From positions 28,825,686-28,889,685 of the forward strand of contig NC_083604.1 in the NCBI RefSeq assembly GCF_029168945.1: 64,000 bases of DNA, in the 5' to 3' direction. Source of the DNA: Cannabis sativa (taxonomy: Eukaryota > Streptophyta > Magnoliopsida > Rosales > Cannabaceae). The notes beneath the pieces are model-generated. The model saw only the letters and a program-made list of their open reading frames with translations, searched no databases and was not told the DNA's origin. The position numbers were made by a program, and so were the translations under genes. Positions 45,651 to 58,776 of the stretch are shown here, piece by piece. Numbering within the stretch: position 1 is the first letter of the stretch; every line of letters begins with the position of its first letter.

Positions 45651-48600
45651 AAATTAAACTACAATTTAATAACAGAAAATAACATGGTTCAATATAAATT
45701 CATACACAATTCAGAAATTATTAAACATATAGCAAATAACAAAGACATGTGAAAATACAAAACAGGCACATCTTAAATAATTTCTAAGGTTTCCAACAAA
45801 CTGATACAGTTTCCCGGTAGGCGAGAGTCAAAGTATAATTAATTGAATAGAGTTGTCAGCTCATCTAAAATGCAAACCATTCTAGAAACCTTTTATTCGA
45901 TCAAAATAAGAATCCAACGTTGTCCCGGTAGACGAGAGTCAAGGTTATTCTCATTTTATGAGCTTCCACCATTGTTTCATGTTTTATAAGTTTATCTCTA
46001 AGTAGTCACCGTAGGGGAGAGTCTAATAGAGACGAAAACTTACAAAACACTTATCAAATGAGATCTTACGATGTTAAATGCGTTCAACGAATAACTATCC
46101 ATAAGGGGGACGAAGTCTAGCGTCTCGAGGTTATATTGAAAACATTTAACTATTGTAAGACCAACAATGGAGATCGAATGTCCTAATAATAATAAAGCTC
46201 ATTATTTTTTTTAAAAAAATGTATTTTCTTCTAATATTTATTTTAATCAATTTATTTTAAATATATATATTATTTAATTAAAATTACCAATTTAGAATGA
46301 AAAATTCTAAATATAAATTTTAATTTAATATTTATAAATTATACTTAGATGGATATGAAAATAACATGAATTATTTCCATCTTAGTAATAATTTCCAATA
46401 AATATTAAAAAAATATTCAATTTAAGTTGTTTCAAAATTAATTTAAATTAATTTACAACTCAAATTTAATTTTCTATAAATATATATTGCATTTCGAAAA
46501 AATTGAAGTATATAAGAATACAATTTTCGAAATTTCTTGTTAAAATAAAATAAAACTAAATCCTGGAAAAATTATTCTAATTTTATGTTGGCCCAAAATT
46601 AATTAATAAAATTAATTTACAACAAAAAATATAATTTTCCTACTTAATTAAATATTAAAGAAAAATTTCAAATATTTAAGTATCATGATGAAAATCAACT
46701 TAAATATTAATTTTCTATTTAATTAAATACACTAGAAAAGTACTTCAAGCAAAACAAATAATATCTATCTAGATTTTCTTTGACTAATTAATTCAATTTC
46801 TAATTATAATATATAATATATTTTAGTTCATTTATTTTAATTAGTCATTAAATGAAAAAATCATTGATTTAAGTTGGTCCAAAATTAAAATAAATAATTT
46901 TTAACTTTAATCTCTTTTTCAAATAAAATTCAAAATTTCTGCATTAAAGAAATGCAATTTCGAAATTGTGGGAAAAAGATTAATAAAATAAAATAAAATA
47001 TATTTTGAAAATTATTGAGATTTAAGTTATTCTGAAATAAGATTCCAAACTTAAGATAATTTTCAACTTTAATTAAATAACATGAAAATAACAATATTTA
47101 TGTATCATGATGAAAATCAACTTAGATATTGAAATTTTTAAATTAATTAAATGTATTAAATTCAAGAAATAAATAATTAATTATAGTGGAAACTTAATTA
47201 TTAATTCTAGTTTAATACTAGGAAAATATTCTAAACATAGATTGAAACAAAATTAATTATTAAACAATTAATTTCACAATCAATGATATTTTTTTATTTT
47301 AATATTAGAAATAATAACTAGTATAGAAATAACTATCTAGAATATATATCATTAACTAAGTATCTTTTCAAGATTTGGAAAATATCTAATTTAAGTTGTT
47401 ATAGAAATAATCTATAATAACCAACTTAAAAAGTTTCCAAATGAAATTTAATTAAATATCAAAATTAAGTGGTAACTACTTAATTTAAGAATATTCCATT
47501 TTAAGTTTAAAATCAAATTAAAAAATATCTTAAGAATCTTCAATAACCAATTCCTAGAATTCCTCAACTTAATTTTAAATTCAAAAGATATTCAAATTTA
47601 AGTTGATAAGAAAAATTAGTTAGTAATAACTAATTTATAACTTAAATAGGAATATTTAATGAAATAATTAAAATATACTTCAGAAAGAATCTAGTTAGTT
47701 AAAATTATTTATTTAATTAAATACAAGAAAAATACAATAGTTCATCTAGAAATTAATTCATTAAACTAAGTGTGTTTTTCTTAAATTAATTTCAAAAAAA
47801 AAAATTGAAATTAATCATGTTGCTAATCAATTTTATTAGGTTAAACTAATTTAATTAACCTTGTACAGTTATCCAAATCAGGCAAATGGGCCTTCACAGT
47901 TGGGGTAGTTCATGTGAGGGGGAGTTGGGTTCAGTATGTCGTACCCACTTCTATTGGCCCCCAACTCTCACACAAGGCCCAAAAGAGAGGAATTTAACCT
48001 TAAAATGAACAACTGTTATTAATTGAATAGGCCCAAATACTAAATGGACCTAAATAAAATCTATCAGGGTGTGACATTTTATTTAGCAACAACCTATATG
48101 CATATATAATAAAATAAACATATAGGCTCACACAGGCATACATATTTGGATGGATCCTATCATGTTACTAGGTCATACACAGATGAGACAAGAATGTAAA
48201 ATTTACCTGTTACAAATTATTTATTTGATCTATTGACAATTGAACCATGGGTTAAAATCAGATCATTGGATCTGTCAACAAGTTAACCATGGCAATTTAG
48301 ATCAAGCAATAATAGGTTTTAGAAAAACTTACAAACAATCTAAAACACATACTCCTGCAACAAGTTAGATTGGATAGTTGGATGTAGGATTTATTTAATT
48401 TAAAATATTAATTTCGAAAATAATAAATAAATAAAAAAATATTTTTAGTTTTAAGTAAAATAAAATAACATTTAAAATTAAACCTACAATTTTTGAAAAA
48501 TTAGGTTTCTACTAACCTAAATATCATTTCAAAAAAAAATTGCTAACCACCTTTTAAATTTTCATGTTATTTTATAAATTAAATATTCAATAAAATAAAA

Positions 48601-49417
48601 TGATAAATACATACCCTTTTGTGATTTTATAATTTAATTTATGTAAAAATAACAAAATTTAAAAGTTAACCAAAATATCTTATTTCCTTTTAAAATACCA
48701 TGATTATAATAATCTTATTTTACATCTAAATAAGGTCAAATTACTTAAAATAGAATATTTTTTATAAAAGAAATTTAATATCTGACCTTAGATTTAAAAT
48801 TAAGATAAAATAATCAAATTTTAAAAAAAATAAGAAAAGGGGTAAGCAAAAATTGATTTTTACCTATTTTCAAAATCAAATTACACTAATATCTAAAATT
48901 AATTTTAAAAAATCAAATTAATTTATTTCTGATAATTAGATTTGAAATATGAAAATTAAAAATCAAAATACAAAACTACACAAAAATCGAAAGTTAATTC
49001 CATGAAATAGCATGAAAAATCGAAGAAAAACGAAAAAATTTTGAGTTGTACGGACGGTCTGCAAAGCACACCATCCAGGTGCACATCCTTGGGCGCAAGG
49101 GGCTGCTTGGGCGCACAAAGGGTGCTGCCAGCAGCCAGCCACGCGCACAAGGGTGTGTCACCAACTCCGATTTTTTCAAAACTTCAAAAAATCATAACTA
49201 ATTCAAATAAAATCGAAATTGAGTTCTGTAAAAAAAGAAATTGCTTAATTTTTTCCAAACTATCCAATAAAAGTAATTCCAAAAATGAAAAATCAATTAT
49301 TTTTCATAAAATTTCATCAGCATCAATCAATCATCATATAACACACAGATCAACATGAAACCATCCAAATCAACACATATCATCGTTTTAATTCATATTT
49401 CATGAAAGTAAATCATT
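45650..49417 (-). other. Copia-A copy 3 leader
   Basis: Non-coding. The repeated leader block with 'gcgagagtcaaag' words is at about 45434, 45823 and 45932. The hairpin array is at about 46250-47660, with ordinary sequence at 47860-48330 and AT-rich sequence at 48370-49030. 49040-49165 is an unusually GC-rich patch with 'ctgccagcagccagcc' and 'gggcgcac' words; it stands where copy 2 has a much shorter and different GC-richer patch (9960-10012). Confidence 0.65.
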
Positions 49418-49437
49418 ACCATGGCTCTGGTGCCAAT
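49418..49437 (-). promoter_or_regulatory. Primer binding site of Copia-A copy 3
   Basis: 'ttggcaccagagccatgg' on the minus strand directly follows the 5' LTR and is a variant of the initiator-Met-type site. Confidence 0.7.
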
Positions 49438-51297
49438 TGTTGGAAATATTTTACCAGGATCTAGATTTACTACCAAGTATGTTTCATTAACATCCTAATA
49501 TGAATTCTAAAATAATGAAATAAACACATATAAAGTTTAGTAAACCTTACATTGGGTGCAGCGGAATATAATGACTCCTCTGTTCAGATCTCTAGCCCTT
49601 GATTCCTTTCTGTAGCAGAGCATCACCAAGATCTGAACCTGGATCTCTTTCTCTCCTTCCTTGATGCTAATTCTCCTTCTTGTTGTTTGGGTTCTCCTAC
49701 AGTCTTACACACTATGATTGAGATACCACTTGATGTGTGTGGGCACTACTCTATTACTCAAGGAATTTTGAAATTTGAAGAGAAGAAAAGAGAGAGAGGA
49801 AAGTGGCTATGGCTTTCTCTGAAAGAAACAATGTGCAAGTCATAAGTTTCCTGAAGCCAATACTTTCTATTTATAGAATGCCATCTAGGTTTAGGTTAGA
49901 ATTGTATGGCATTAAAATAATGGAAAAATAAATGGTAAAAGGCTTTGCATAGTGGGCGGCCATATAAGGAAATTGGGCCTCACTTTGCAACTTTCCCATT
50001 TTGTTATTTTTCATTCCCATTTTCTCATAAATGCCAATTTTCCAATTTTAACCATTTAAATGCCAATTCTAATTATTTAATAACTTAAAAATAATTATTA
50101 AATAATATTGTCATTTAATATATTTATTAATTTATATAAAGTATCTTCATTAATAAATAAACCTAGAATCTCTTTTCGTTACAATTTCACCCTTGCTTAG
50201 TAAAAATTGATAAACTAGACATAGTCTAACTTTAGATTATAATTGATTAATTAAAATCAATTAACTGAGTCTTACAAGCAGTATGGTCTCAACTAGTATG
50301 GGGACCATGGTCCTATATAAACTGAGCTTCCAATAAGTTGAACCGAATTTACCAAGTAAATTCCCTAATTTATTAATTGCTTATTGAATCCACACTTAGA
50401 ACTTGGAATTGCACTCTCAGTCATATAGAACACTCTATATGTTCCACGATATAGATACGTCATTAGTTATCCATTGTTATAATCCTAATGTGATCAATGA
50501 CCCTCTAATAGATTATCTACATTGAATAGGCACTAAATTATCGTTACACCTTCAATGTATTTTATCCTTAAAACACTTAGCTCCGTATAAATGATATTTC
50601 AGCGTAGTGAAATGAGATCTCCACCATTTATCTCTGTTTAGCCAAGCTCGAAGGATATTATCGTTTCACTTCTAAATTCCTATAGAAGTTATAGATTCCA
50701 TATTTATGTTAGCGCTCCCACTCAATTATACTATCATGTTCCCAAAATGTACATATCACACTGACCCAAAAGTAGGCTTAACTAACAAATCAAAGAACAT
50801 GTAAAGTACTCTTGAGATCGAACCTAATCATATCAGGATTAAAATCATTTGATGTAGGATCAACGGGTGATATTGAATTGAATAGATATTACGGTAAATT
50901 TTAATATATCTAATCAAAGTTCAATATCGGTCCCTTCTGATGTATACTCCATACATCCGATACTGGTAAACTTTGCCAATGCCCTGGAAAGGACATAACA
51001 CTTTTCCAAGGTGTAAGAATACCTATCGCTGATTATCATGTCAGTCTAAATCCAGTGAACTGACAAATTAGGGAATAAACTTTCGAACATATAATTAAGA
51101 TTATATTCCACTGTGCTGACAACACTATAATCTTTAACAAATTCATATTTTCTGGACTTAAATAGAATTCATACATTATATATAATCATGAAATAAATCA
51201 TGTGAACCATGCAACATAAAAGGTTTTTTCTGATCTTTATTAATAAGTAAATCTGATTATATTGAAATGGGTTTTATTTAGGACACAAAATCGAACA
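49438..51297 (-). repeat. Copia-A copy 3, 5' LTR
   Basis: 1,860 bp matching 41196-43058. The minus-strand TATA region is near 49868-49880. It ends in CGAACA on the plus strand where the sister LTR has CCAACA. Confidence 0.9.
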
Positions 51298-52620
51298 AAA
51301 GGATCTCGCAATCGTAATACTTTACCAATTCTAGCCAACACCTCTATCTCATGTTCACGTCTTTCCGGGTAAAGAAGTATTTCAGACTTTTATGATCAGT
51401 TTATATCTCACATTTCTCACCATATAAGTAATGCCGCCAAATGTTTAGCGCAAATACTACTGCTGCGAATTCTAAGTTGTGAGTAGGGAACATTTGCTCT
51501 TATTCCTTTAACCGTCGAAAAGCATAGGCTATTACCTTTCCATCTTGCATAAGAACATAGCCCATACCTTGTCTCGAGGCATCACAATAAACAACAAACC
51601 TTTCCTTATTAGAAGGAAGAGTTAACACTAGAGTGGTAATCAAGCGCTGCTTTAACTCCAGAAAACTTTTCGCACACCGATCAGTCCTAAAAAACTTCAA
51701 ATTCTTTCAGTTCAGCTCTGCTAAGGGTACAACAATCTTTGAGAAACCCTCAATGAATCGAAGATAATACCCAGCTAAACCCAAAAAGCTTCTAACTTCT
51801 ATAGCTGATTTTGGTGTAGGCCAATCTCGAACAGCTTCCATCTTGGCTGGATCAACCATGATCCCATCTTTATCCACTATGTGCCCTAAGAAAGAGACAA
51901 GAGATAACTAGAACTCACACTTTTTTAACTTGGTGTACAACTTGTGATATCATAATCGCTGCAATACCGATCTGAGATGTAGTTCATGTTCCTCTTCTGA
52001 TTCAGAATAAACCAAAATGTCATCAATAAACACGTTCACACATCTGTACAGGTAATCCTTAAATACCCGATTCATGAGGTCCATAAATGCTGCCAAGGCA
52101 TTAATGAGTCCAAAAGACATCACCAGAAATTTATAATGCCCATACCGAGTACACAACACAATTTTCAGGATATCTTCCACTCGCATTTTCTCAGTTGATG
52201 GTAACCTGAGCGAAGATCGATTTTAGAAAAGACCATCTTCCCCTTTAGTTGATCAAATAGGTCATCAATTCGAGGTAGATGATACTTGTTCTTGATGGTA
52301 AGCTTATTCAACTCTTGGTAGTCAATACACATCTAATGAACCCCAAGTTCAATAACTCCTGAAGTTGGATGTTTAATTCTTTCAATTCCGCTAGAGCCAT
52401 TCGATGTGGTGCCTTCGATACTGGTTCCGCTCCCTGAACTAACTCAATCACAAATTCAATTTCTCGAGAAGATTTCGATCCCAGTAGATCTTTAAGAAAA
52501 ACATCAAGAAACTCGCACACCAATCTTGTGTTCTCAGGTCCAGATGTCACAGGTTGGCTGGTATCCACCGTGGTGACAACCTCTGGTCATCAAATCTTTA
52601 GCTTTTAAAAGTGTTATCCT
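51298..52620 (-). pseudogene. Chromovirus reverse transcriptase and RNase H
   Basis: Minus strand in several frames. 52568-52320 is the RT N-terminus ('EIEFVIELVQGAEPVSKAPHRMA', '[18 protein letters not shown]'). Then a short segment is missing near 52325-52335 and the frame changes, resuming with '[16 protein letters not shown]'. 52186-51950 keeps the palm with '[12 protein letters not shown]', the catalytic FIDD pair. RNase H (51700-51500) has 'FVVYCDASRQGMGYVLMQDG'. Copia-A copy 3 then interrupts it. The missing stretch and the stops rule out activity. Confidence 0.82.
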
Positions 52621-52846
52621 TGGTATGCGCGTCCCTTGAACTTTACCCACAAACACTGCCGAGTTAGCACTTTTAGGCTCCAACACCACCATCTTCCGCT
52701 TCTAGTCGATTGTTGCCCCATATAGACAGAAAATCCATTCCAAGGATTATGTCAAAATAAGACAGTCGTAATTCTATTAGATTGGTAGTTAATTCACAAC
52801 CGTTAATCCAAAAGGATAAGGACTGAATCCACCTAGTGGATACTAT
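52621..52846 (-). pseudogene. Chromovirus aspartic protease, C-terminal half
   Basis: Downstream half of the protease, with 'ELRLSYFDIILGMDFL' (about 52730-52775). It joins 54745 upward once the solo LTR and one ACTAT duplication are removed. Confidence 0.7.
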
Positions 52847-54739
52847 TGTTGGGTTTTATGCCCTAAATAAAACTCATTTCAATATAATCAGATTTACTTA
52901 TTAATATAGATCAGAAATAACATTTAATGTTGCATGGTTCACATGATTTATTTCATGATTATATGTACATAATGTATAAATTCATCTGAAACCCTTTTCA
53001 CATACTTGATCCTGTTTATTGTGCCGTCAACACATTGGAAAGTAAACATGACTATGTGAATAAAGTTTCCTAGATTTATCAGACATAGGGTTTTACTGAT
53101 ATGATAATCTACAACAGAGTTTACTTGCATTTGGAGAAGTGCTATGTTCTTTCCAGAGCATTGGTTAAAGTAAAGCTCAGGTTGGATGCATGGAGTATGC
53201 ATCGGAAGGGACCGATATTGAACTTTGACTTAGATTTATTAAACTTACCGTAATATCTATTCAAGTCAATATCGCCTAGTTGATCCTAGATCAAATGTTC
53301 TTAATCCTGTTATGATTACGCTCAATCTTGAAAGGCTATTCGTGTTCTTTGATTTGTTAGTTAAGCCTACTTTTAGGTCAGGGTGATACGTACATTTTGG
53401 GAACACGGTAGTGCAATTGAGTGGGAGCGCTAGCATAAACATGGAATCTATAGCTTCTATCTGGCGAATAGTAAGCAAAGGATGATCTCCTTCGAGCTTG
53501 ACCAAACGAACATAAATGGTGGAGTACTCGTTTCACATAAGCTGAAATATCATTTATACGGGGTCAAGTGTTTTAAGGAATAAATACATTGTAGGGTGTA
53601 ACGGTAATTTAATCCCTTTACAGTGTAGATCATTCATATAGAGGATCATTGATCAAATTAGGATTATAACAATGGATAACTAATGATGTGTCTATATGGT
53701 GGAACATATAGAGCATTCTATATACTGAGAGTGCAATTCTAAGTTCTATGCGTGGATTCAACGAAGAATTAATAAGTTAGTGAATTTTAGTGCTAAATTC
53801 TTGATCTACTTATTGGAAGCTCGGTTATATAGACCCATGGTCCCCCCACTAGTTGAGATAATATTGCTTGTAAGACTCATGTAATTGATTTTGATTAATC
53901 AATTATAATTCTCAAATTAGACTATGTCTATTTGTGAATTTTTCACTAAGTAAGGGCGAAATTGTAAAGAAAGAGTTTATAGGGGCATATTTGTTAATTA
54001 TGACACTTTGTATGGTTCAATTAATAAATATGATAAATGACAATATTATTTAATAATTATTTATAGTTATTAAATAGTTAGAATTGGCATTTAAATGGTT
54101 GAATTAGAAAATTGGCGTTTTTGAGAAAATCAGATGCAGAAAAGATAAAACTGCAAAATTGCAAAAAGTGAGGCCCAAATCCACTAGTATAGGGCCAGCC
54201 ACTTTTGTAGGAAATTTAAACTGATATTTTCATCATTTTAATGCCAAATAATTCAAACCTAACCCTAGTGGAATGCTATAAATAGATAGTGAAGGCTTCA
54301 GGAAAATTACACTTAAATTTTCTATTTTTCCTTCAGAGAAAAAACTGAGCCTTCTCTCTCCCTATCTTTAGCTGACCACTCTCTTTCTTCTTCCATTGAA
54401 ATTTCAAAATTTCTTAGTGTATGAGTAGTGCCCACACACATCAAGTGATACCTCAATCATAGTGAGGAAGATCGTGAAGAAAGATCATCAGCAAAGGAGA
54501 TTCAGCATCAAGGATTCAGAGAAAGAGATCCAGGTTCAGATATTGATAATGCTCTGCTACAGAAAGGAATCAAGGGCTAGATATCTGAACGGAAGGAGTC
54601 ATTATATTCCGCTGCACCCAATGTAAGGTTTCCTAAACTTTATATTTGTTTAATTTATCGTTTTAGAAAGTTCATATTTAGGATGTTAATCAACATACTT
54701 GTGAGTAGATCTAAGATCCTGGTAAAATAATTTCCAACA
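52847..54739 (+). repeat. Copia-A solo LTR, direct
   Basis: 1,893 bp with ends TGTTGGGTTT..CCAACA, TATA at 54277-54284 and target duplication ACTAT at 52842-52846 and 54740-54744. It is nearly identical to the copy 2 LTRs, apart from scattered substitutions and small indels near 54290-54450. It cuts the chromovirus protease. Confidence 0.93.
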
Positions 54740-54744
54740 ACTAT

Positions 54745-56100
54745 AAGGTCTCCTGAAGGAAACAGGGTACTAAACCCCGAAGCGTACACATCACATGGTT
54801 TATGAAAAGTTTCAATTACTCTACTCGACACGTAGGAATGAGTAGCTCCCAAATCAAACATCACAATGTAAGAATAGCCATTTATAGATAACTTGCCTAT
54901 CACCACTGACGGACTAGCATCCGTGTCACCCCGAGTCATGGTAAATAGTCATCCCGGGTTCTGATTTGCATTCTTCTTTCACACTTCTTTCTTGGCCCGA
55001 GGACAATCTCTGATAAAGTGGCCCACCATGCCACACTAGAAACAACTATTGGCCCAACATTCACCTTGATAGTGTTTCTTTAATTTCGGACACTCAAGAT
55101 ATGATCGGAATGAAGATTCGAGGACCTGACGCCCACCTCTATTTCCCTGAAACTTTCTGTTACCCCCTGATGCTGCAGAAGCATCAACCTTCTCTTTGTG
55201 ATCAGGGTTAGCACCGTCGGTTCCCTTACTGATATTACCACTTGCAGGAGGATTCGATGTCGTGGCAACATCCTTTACAGTCTACTCCTTTATTACATGT
55301 TGCTCAGCCTCCTCAACAATTAAGGCTAGTTCGACCACTTTCTTATACAAAGTGTCATGAGTAGTGGTAATCTTTAAGTACCGACTGATTGTGGCATTCA
55401 ATCCTCTCACATATTTTTGTTTCCTGGTGAAATCTGTAGGCACCAGATCACCAGCAAATTTGGACAGCCGATCAAATTCTAGAGTGTATTCGCCCACAAA
55501 CATTTTTCTTTGAGTCAATTTTACAAAGTCCTCCATATGAGACGTTCTCACGGCGATGTTATAAAATTTTTCCTTAAACAGACTCTGGAACTCTTCCCAA
55601 GTCATCACACTAACATCTCGAGTCTGCCCCCACTATATCCCACCAAGCACGGGCATGATCTTATAACATAAAGGTAGCACAGTTTACTCTTTCAGTTCCC
55701 ATCACCCCCATGTTATCAAGGATGCGGGTGGTTGTACTCATCCACTGCTCAGGTTTGATTATATCAGTGCCTCCTAGAAAAGTTGGAGGTTGCAGCTTCA
55801 TGAACTGCTCAAACACCGAATGTCTGTGTGGAAACATAAACCCCTAGTTACCCACAGTTGGCACAGGAGCTGGTGGTAACACTTGCTCTACATGGGCAGA
55901 CGGTGCCCATTGCCTTAACCGATGCAATTGTTCCTCTTGATGAAGTATTATACCTCGCATTTCTTGAAACATCTACTGCCAGTCAGCAGGCGGATTAGTA
56001 TTGCCAACCCTCGCATTATCCTCCGAATTCTACGGAGGTGCAGGCAGTGCCAGTGGATTGGTTTGGCTACACCAGGCTCTACTTGCTTGCTCTATGGTCT
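54745..56100 (-). pseudogene. Chromovirus gag and protease N-terminus
   Basis: Minus strand. Gag traces begin before 55700 ('WWDIVGA'). 55608-55282 is the best frame, 108 codons ('MTWEEFQSLFKEKFYN', 'YTLEFDRLSKFAGDLVP', 'VVELALIVEEAEQHV'; Retrotrans_gag type). A zinc knuckle at about 55000-55045 reads C-F-stop-C-..-GHFIRDC, keeping the Cys and His positions around a TAG. The protease (54939-54745) has 'MFDLGATHSYVS', where Leu replaces the expected Ser/Thr next to the catalytic Asp. It continues past the solo LTR at 52846. Confidence 0.75.
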
Positions 56101-56436
56101 AGATGATTGGGGAGGGTGCATTTTTATAAATAACTCTTAAATCAACAACCCCGGCGAGTTAAGCACCAATACCACACTTATGCACTTATTGCCTTTAAAC
56201 CCTAACTCAACTATTTCATTTCAATTAGATAAACATTTATGAATTAATATTCTAAGCATGGCATCATATCACATAAATACTCAGGATGCTCACAAACTGC
56301 CTAAAATGGAAAGCGGTAAATAAATAATCACATAAGTAGTTAAGCATTTACTCTCAACACTTACTGCACCACAAGCTGAGCTTGTCTCTGTCGATGATTG
56401 TACATGTTTGGCCGATCTACAGGAAGTTTAAAAACC
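56101..56436 (-). other. Untranslated leader of the chromovirus
   Basis: Between primer site and gag; no ORF or repeat noted. Confidence 0.4.
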
Positions 56437-56457
56437 TTGGCGCTCTGATACCAAATT
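56437..56457 (-). promoter_or_regulatory. Chromovirus primer binding site, initiator-Met type
   Basis: 'atttggtatcagagcgcc' on the minus strand directly follows the 5' LTR. Confidence 0.8.
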
Positions 56458-58739
56458 ATAACGCCCTAACGATGAAGCACGCTACCGAAATAGGTTATGA
56501 AACCCTAATCTCCTAAACTTGGATTACTAGAAAGGTAAGCGCGGGAAATTGAAACTTTATTTACAATAGGAAGAAAATTAAACTTGTAATAATTTTTACT
56601 TTACAAGCAACCAAAAGATAAATGTTTCGGGATCCCGTAAATATTGTCACAAAATATCATAAGTGTATTTTACGTGTCGACCTAAGTGACAAAATTAGGA
56701 TTACAAAATACATCGCTGGTAGACGCCAACCCGCTTGGTCTAGTGTGGCCTGAACATGTACAAGCATCGCCAAGCCCTCTCACTTATGGCTGATGAGTGA
56801 CAGATTTACCCTTTCCTGCACAGTAGAGCACCCGTGAACCAAGTCCAGCAAGACAGTATTAATATCAATGATCACAATTATACATTTCACATACATTATA
56901 ATCATGCCAGTACATTTATTATCTATTTAGCATAGACTTGCGTGTTACGCTCACACGCCTATATATGTTTATGTGGCATAGACCTACGTGTTATGCTCAC
57001 ACGTCTAATTACAATAAGGCCTTAGAATAGTTCATCTCAGTTCTAATTATCGAGTCCAACCAAATTATGCTTTGAATGCATAATTCTTATTCTTAATTAC
57101 GTATAGCATGGCATAGCATTTAAACTTTAACAATTACTAGGGTAATAACCTTAGACCATAAAACCGCTCACTTTAGGGTAATAACCCTAATCCTGGTTCT
57201 TAATCACAAATATCATATTCAATATAAGTGCCACTGCGCCTAACTCTACGTGCTAACTACTATCTTACTTGATGCCTCACAAATATGGAGATTCTAAATT
57301 CCTAGGTGCTTCTGACCAAGTGCCGGTAATCCTAGTCACAATTTCTAAGATTCACAAATAGGGTTAAACCCTAAATCCATTTTCACAAAATTATAAAAGT
57401 TGCATTCAAATTCTAGATAATAATATAGAGCTCGGAACGAGCTTTCCAACATTATGCGAAACTCCCAAAACAGAGTCCGGATCACAAAGATACGAGCATT
57501 CAAATATTGCGTTCGAATGTGCCCAAAAATTAAGGGGCGGGCTGCTGCTCTCCCCACATGGGGCCGCGGCACCAGGGTTGGAAACCTAAGCTTTCAGTAA
57601 GGGCAGGCCGCGACGCCTGGGTTTCAAACCCAGGAAACCCTAATTTTCCAGCTCGAACATAAGCACAAAACACACCTAAACCACCCAAAACATGCATAAA
57701 ACTCAAAATCATAATCCATGGATTAATAGGTACCATAGCTGGGCATTAAATTACATAATACAAGCTTATTCTCATCCGCACAAGCACCATAAATAAAATT
57801 AGCAATAGTCCATGAAAGCTCCAGACATTGAGCTAAAAAACAACACAATTCCATCTTCAAAACCTTGCACAACCAAGCCATTAACTCATGTTTCAAGCAA
57901 ATAATTTCAGAGCTACAAAATAATACTAACACTAAATACCACCTAATTATTCACTCCAAAACCTACCCAAAGCAATAATCAATAGCTATAAACACAATCA
58001 CGACGACAACAACAAAAATAACTCAATTATCACAAGCATGCAACTCAAGAACACATTTCATGACTTCACACATATTTTCATTTCAGAATTACATAAACAA
58101 AAATTCAGTAACAAAAGATGGAAACTACCTCAAGATCTTCCCCACACAAGCACCAAAATCATAAGCTCCAAGCACATAGTAAAAATCCAATTGGAAGTGA
58201 ATATCCAAGTGAAGAAAATTTTGAGAAAGAAAGAGGGGAATGAGGGTCATTAGGGTTGAGTAAAACCAGAAATGCATTTGAATTTCTCTAAAATTCCTTT
58301 TTGTTGAAAGCAACTTAAGTGGTCAAAATGACCAAATTGCCCCTAGGGCCTTAATGACGCATATGCAAGAAACAAGGGTAAGAATGTCAATAAAATGCCA
58401 GTATAAAATCCTGAAAATGTATTTTGGCCCCGAACCCGATTCGGCCTGAAATACCAGATTGTAACTATACCGCGTCGACGTGTCAGAAAACACCTACAGA
58501 AGGACAAAACAAGTATACCATATAATAATATAGTCCATAAGCACATCATAATATTAAAATTACAATTTTTACCCTTCTCGGGTCAAAATTAAGAAAATGC
58601 CCCTAGCTCACCAACAGGGTCTTAACATGTCATTTATCAAATTAATTCACATATAATAAATTATATAATAATATAATCCATATATATATTTAACTAGTTA
58701 GGGTTCGCTAATCCATTTCCTTAATATTAGGATATTACA
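56458..58739 (-). repeat. Chromovirus 5' LTR
   Basis: About 2,282 bp; the minus strand starts TGTAATATCC (58739) and ends GGGCGTTATA (56458). 58061-58739 matches the truncated 3' LTR 38561-39292. Around 57538-57645 it has a GC-rich island with the perfect hairpin CCTGGGTTT-C-AAACCCAGG (57616-57634) and a GCCGCGGC palindrome. There are two near-identical 'catagacttgcgtgttacgc' blocks (56932, 56978). Confidence 0.85.
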
Positions 58740-58776
58740 ATTTAACTAGTTAGGCCTCCTCTAGACAGAGCTATAA

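Larger units (their letters stand above)
41196..51297 (-). mobile_element. Copia-A copy 3, complete, non-autonomous (minus strand)
   Basis: 10.1 kb with LTRs at 41196-43058 and 49438-51297 and target duplication AAAGG at 41191-41195 and 51298-51302. It is colinear with copy 2 in reverse: purine tract, decayed pol, repeated leader block, hairpin array, AT-rich part, primer site. There is no gag ORF. By eye the LTRs are clearly less alike than those of copy 2 but still about 97-98% identical. It is inserted in the chromovirus RNase H, between 'YYDCEIL' and 'YHPGKANV'. Confidence 0.92.
38561..58739 (-). mobile_element. Chromovirus (Tekay/Del-like) Ty3-Gypsy element, decayed
   Basis: Minus-strand order: 5' LTR (58739-56458), primer site, gag, protease, RT, RNase H, integrase with chromodomain, purine tract, 3' LTR (39292-38561, cut by the Sirevirus). 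It is interrupted by Copia-A copy 3 (41196-51297) and a Copia-A solo LTR (52847-54739); both sets of junctions close cleanly when the duplications are removed. Many stops, frame changes and a deletion in RT show it is old. The chromodomain places it among chromoviruses; Tekay/Del is my reading of the LTR length and the integrase end. Confidence 0.85.

Noticed and set aside
49041..49358. 105-codon ORF over the GC-rich patch of Copia-A copy 3
   Set aside because: Starts in the GC-rich patch and runs into AT-rich leader near the primer site. Not present in copy 2.
57345..57932. Three overlapping minus-strand ORFs of 68-75 codons in the chromovirus LTR
   Set aside because: They lie inside the LTR, have no domain, and the truncated sister LTR does not cover the region, so conservation cannot be tested.
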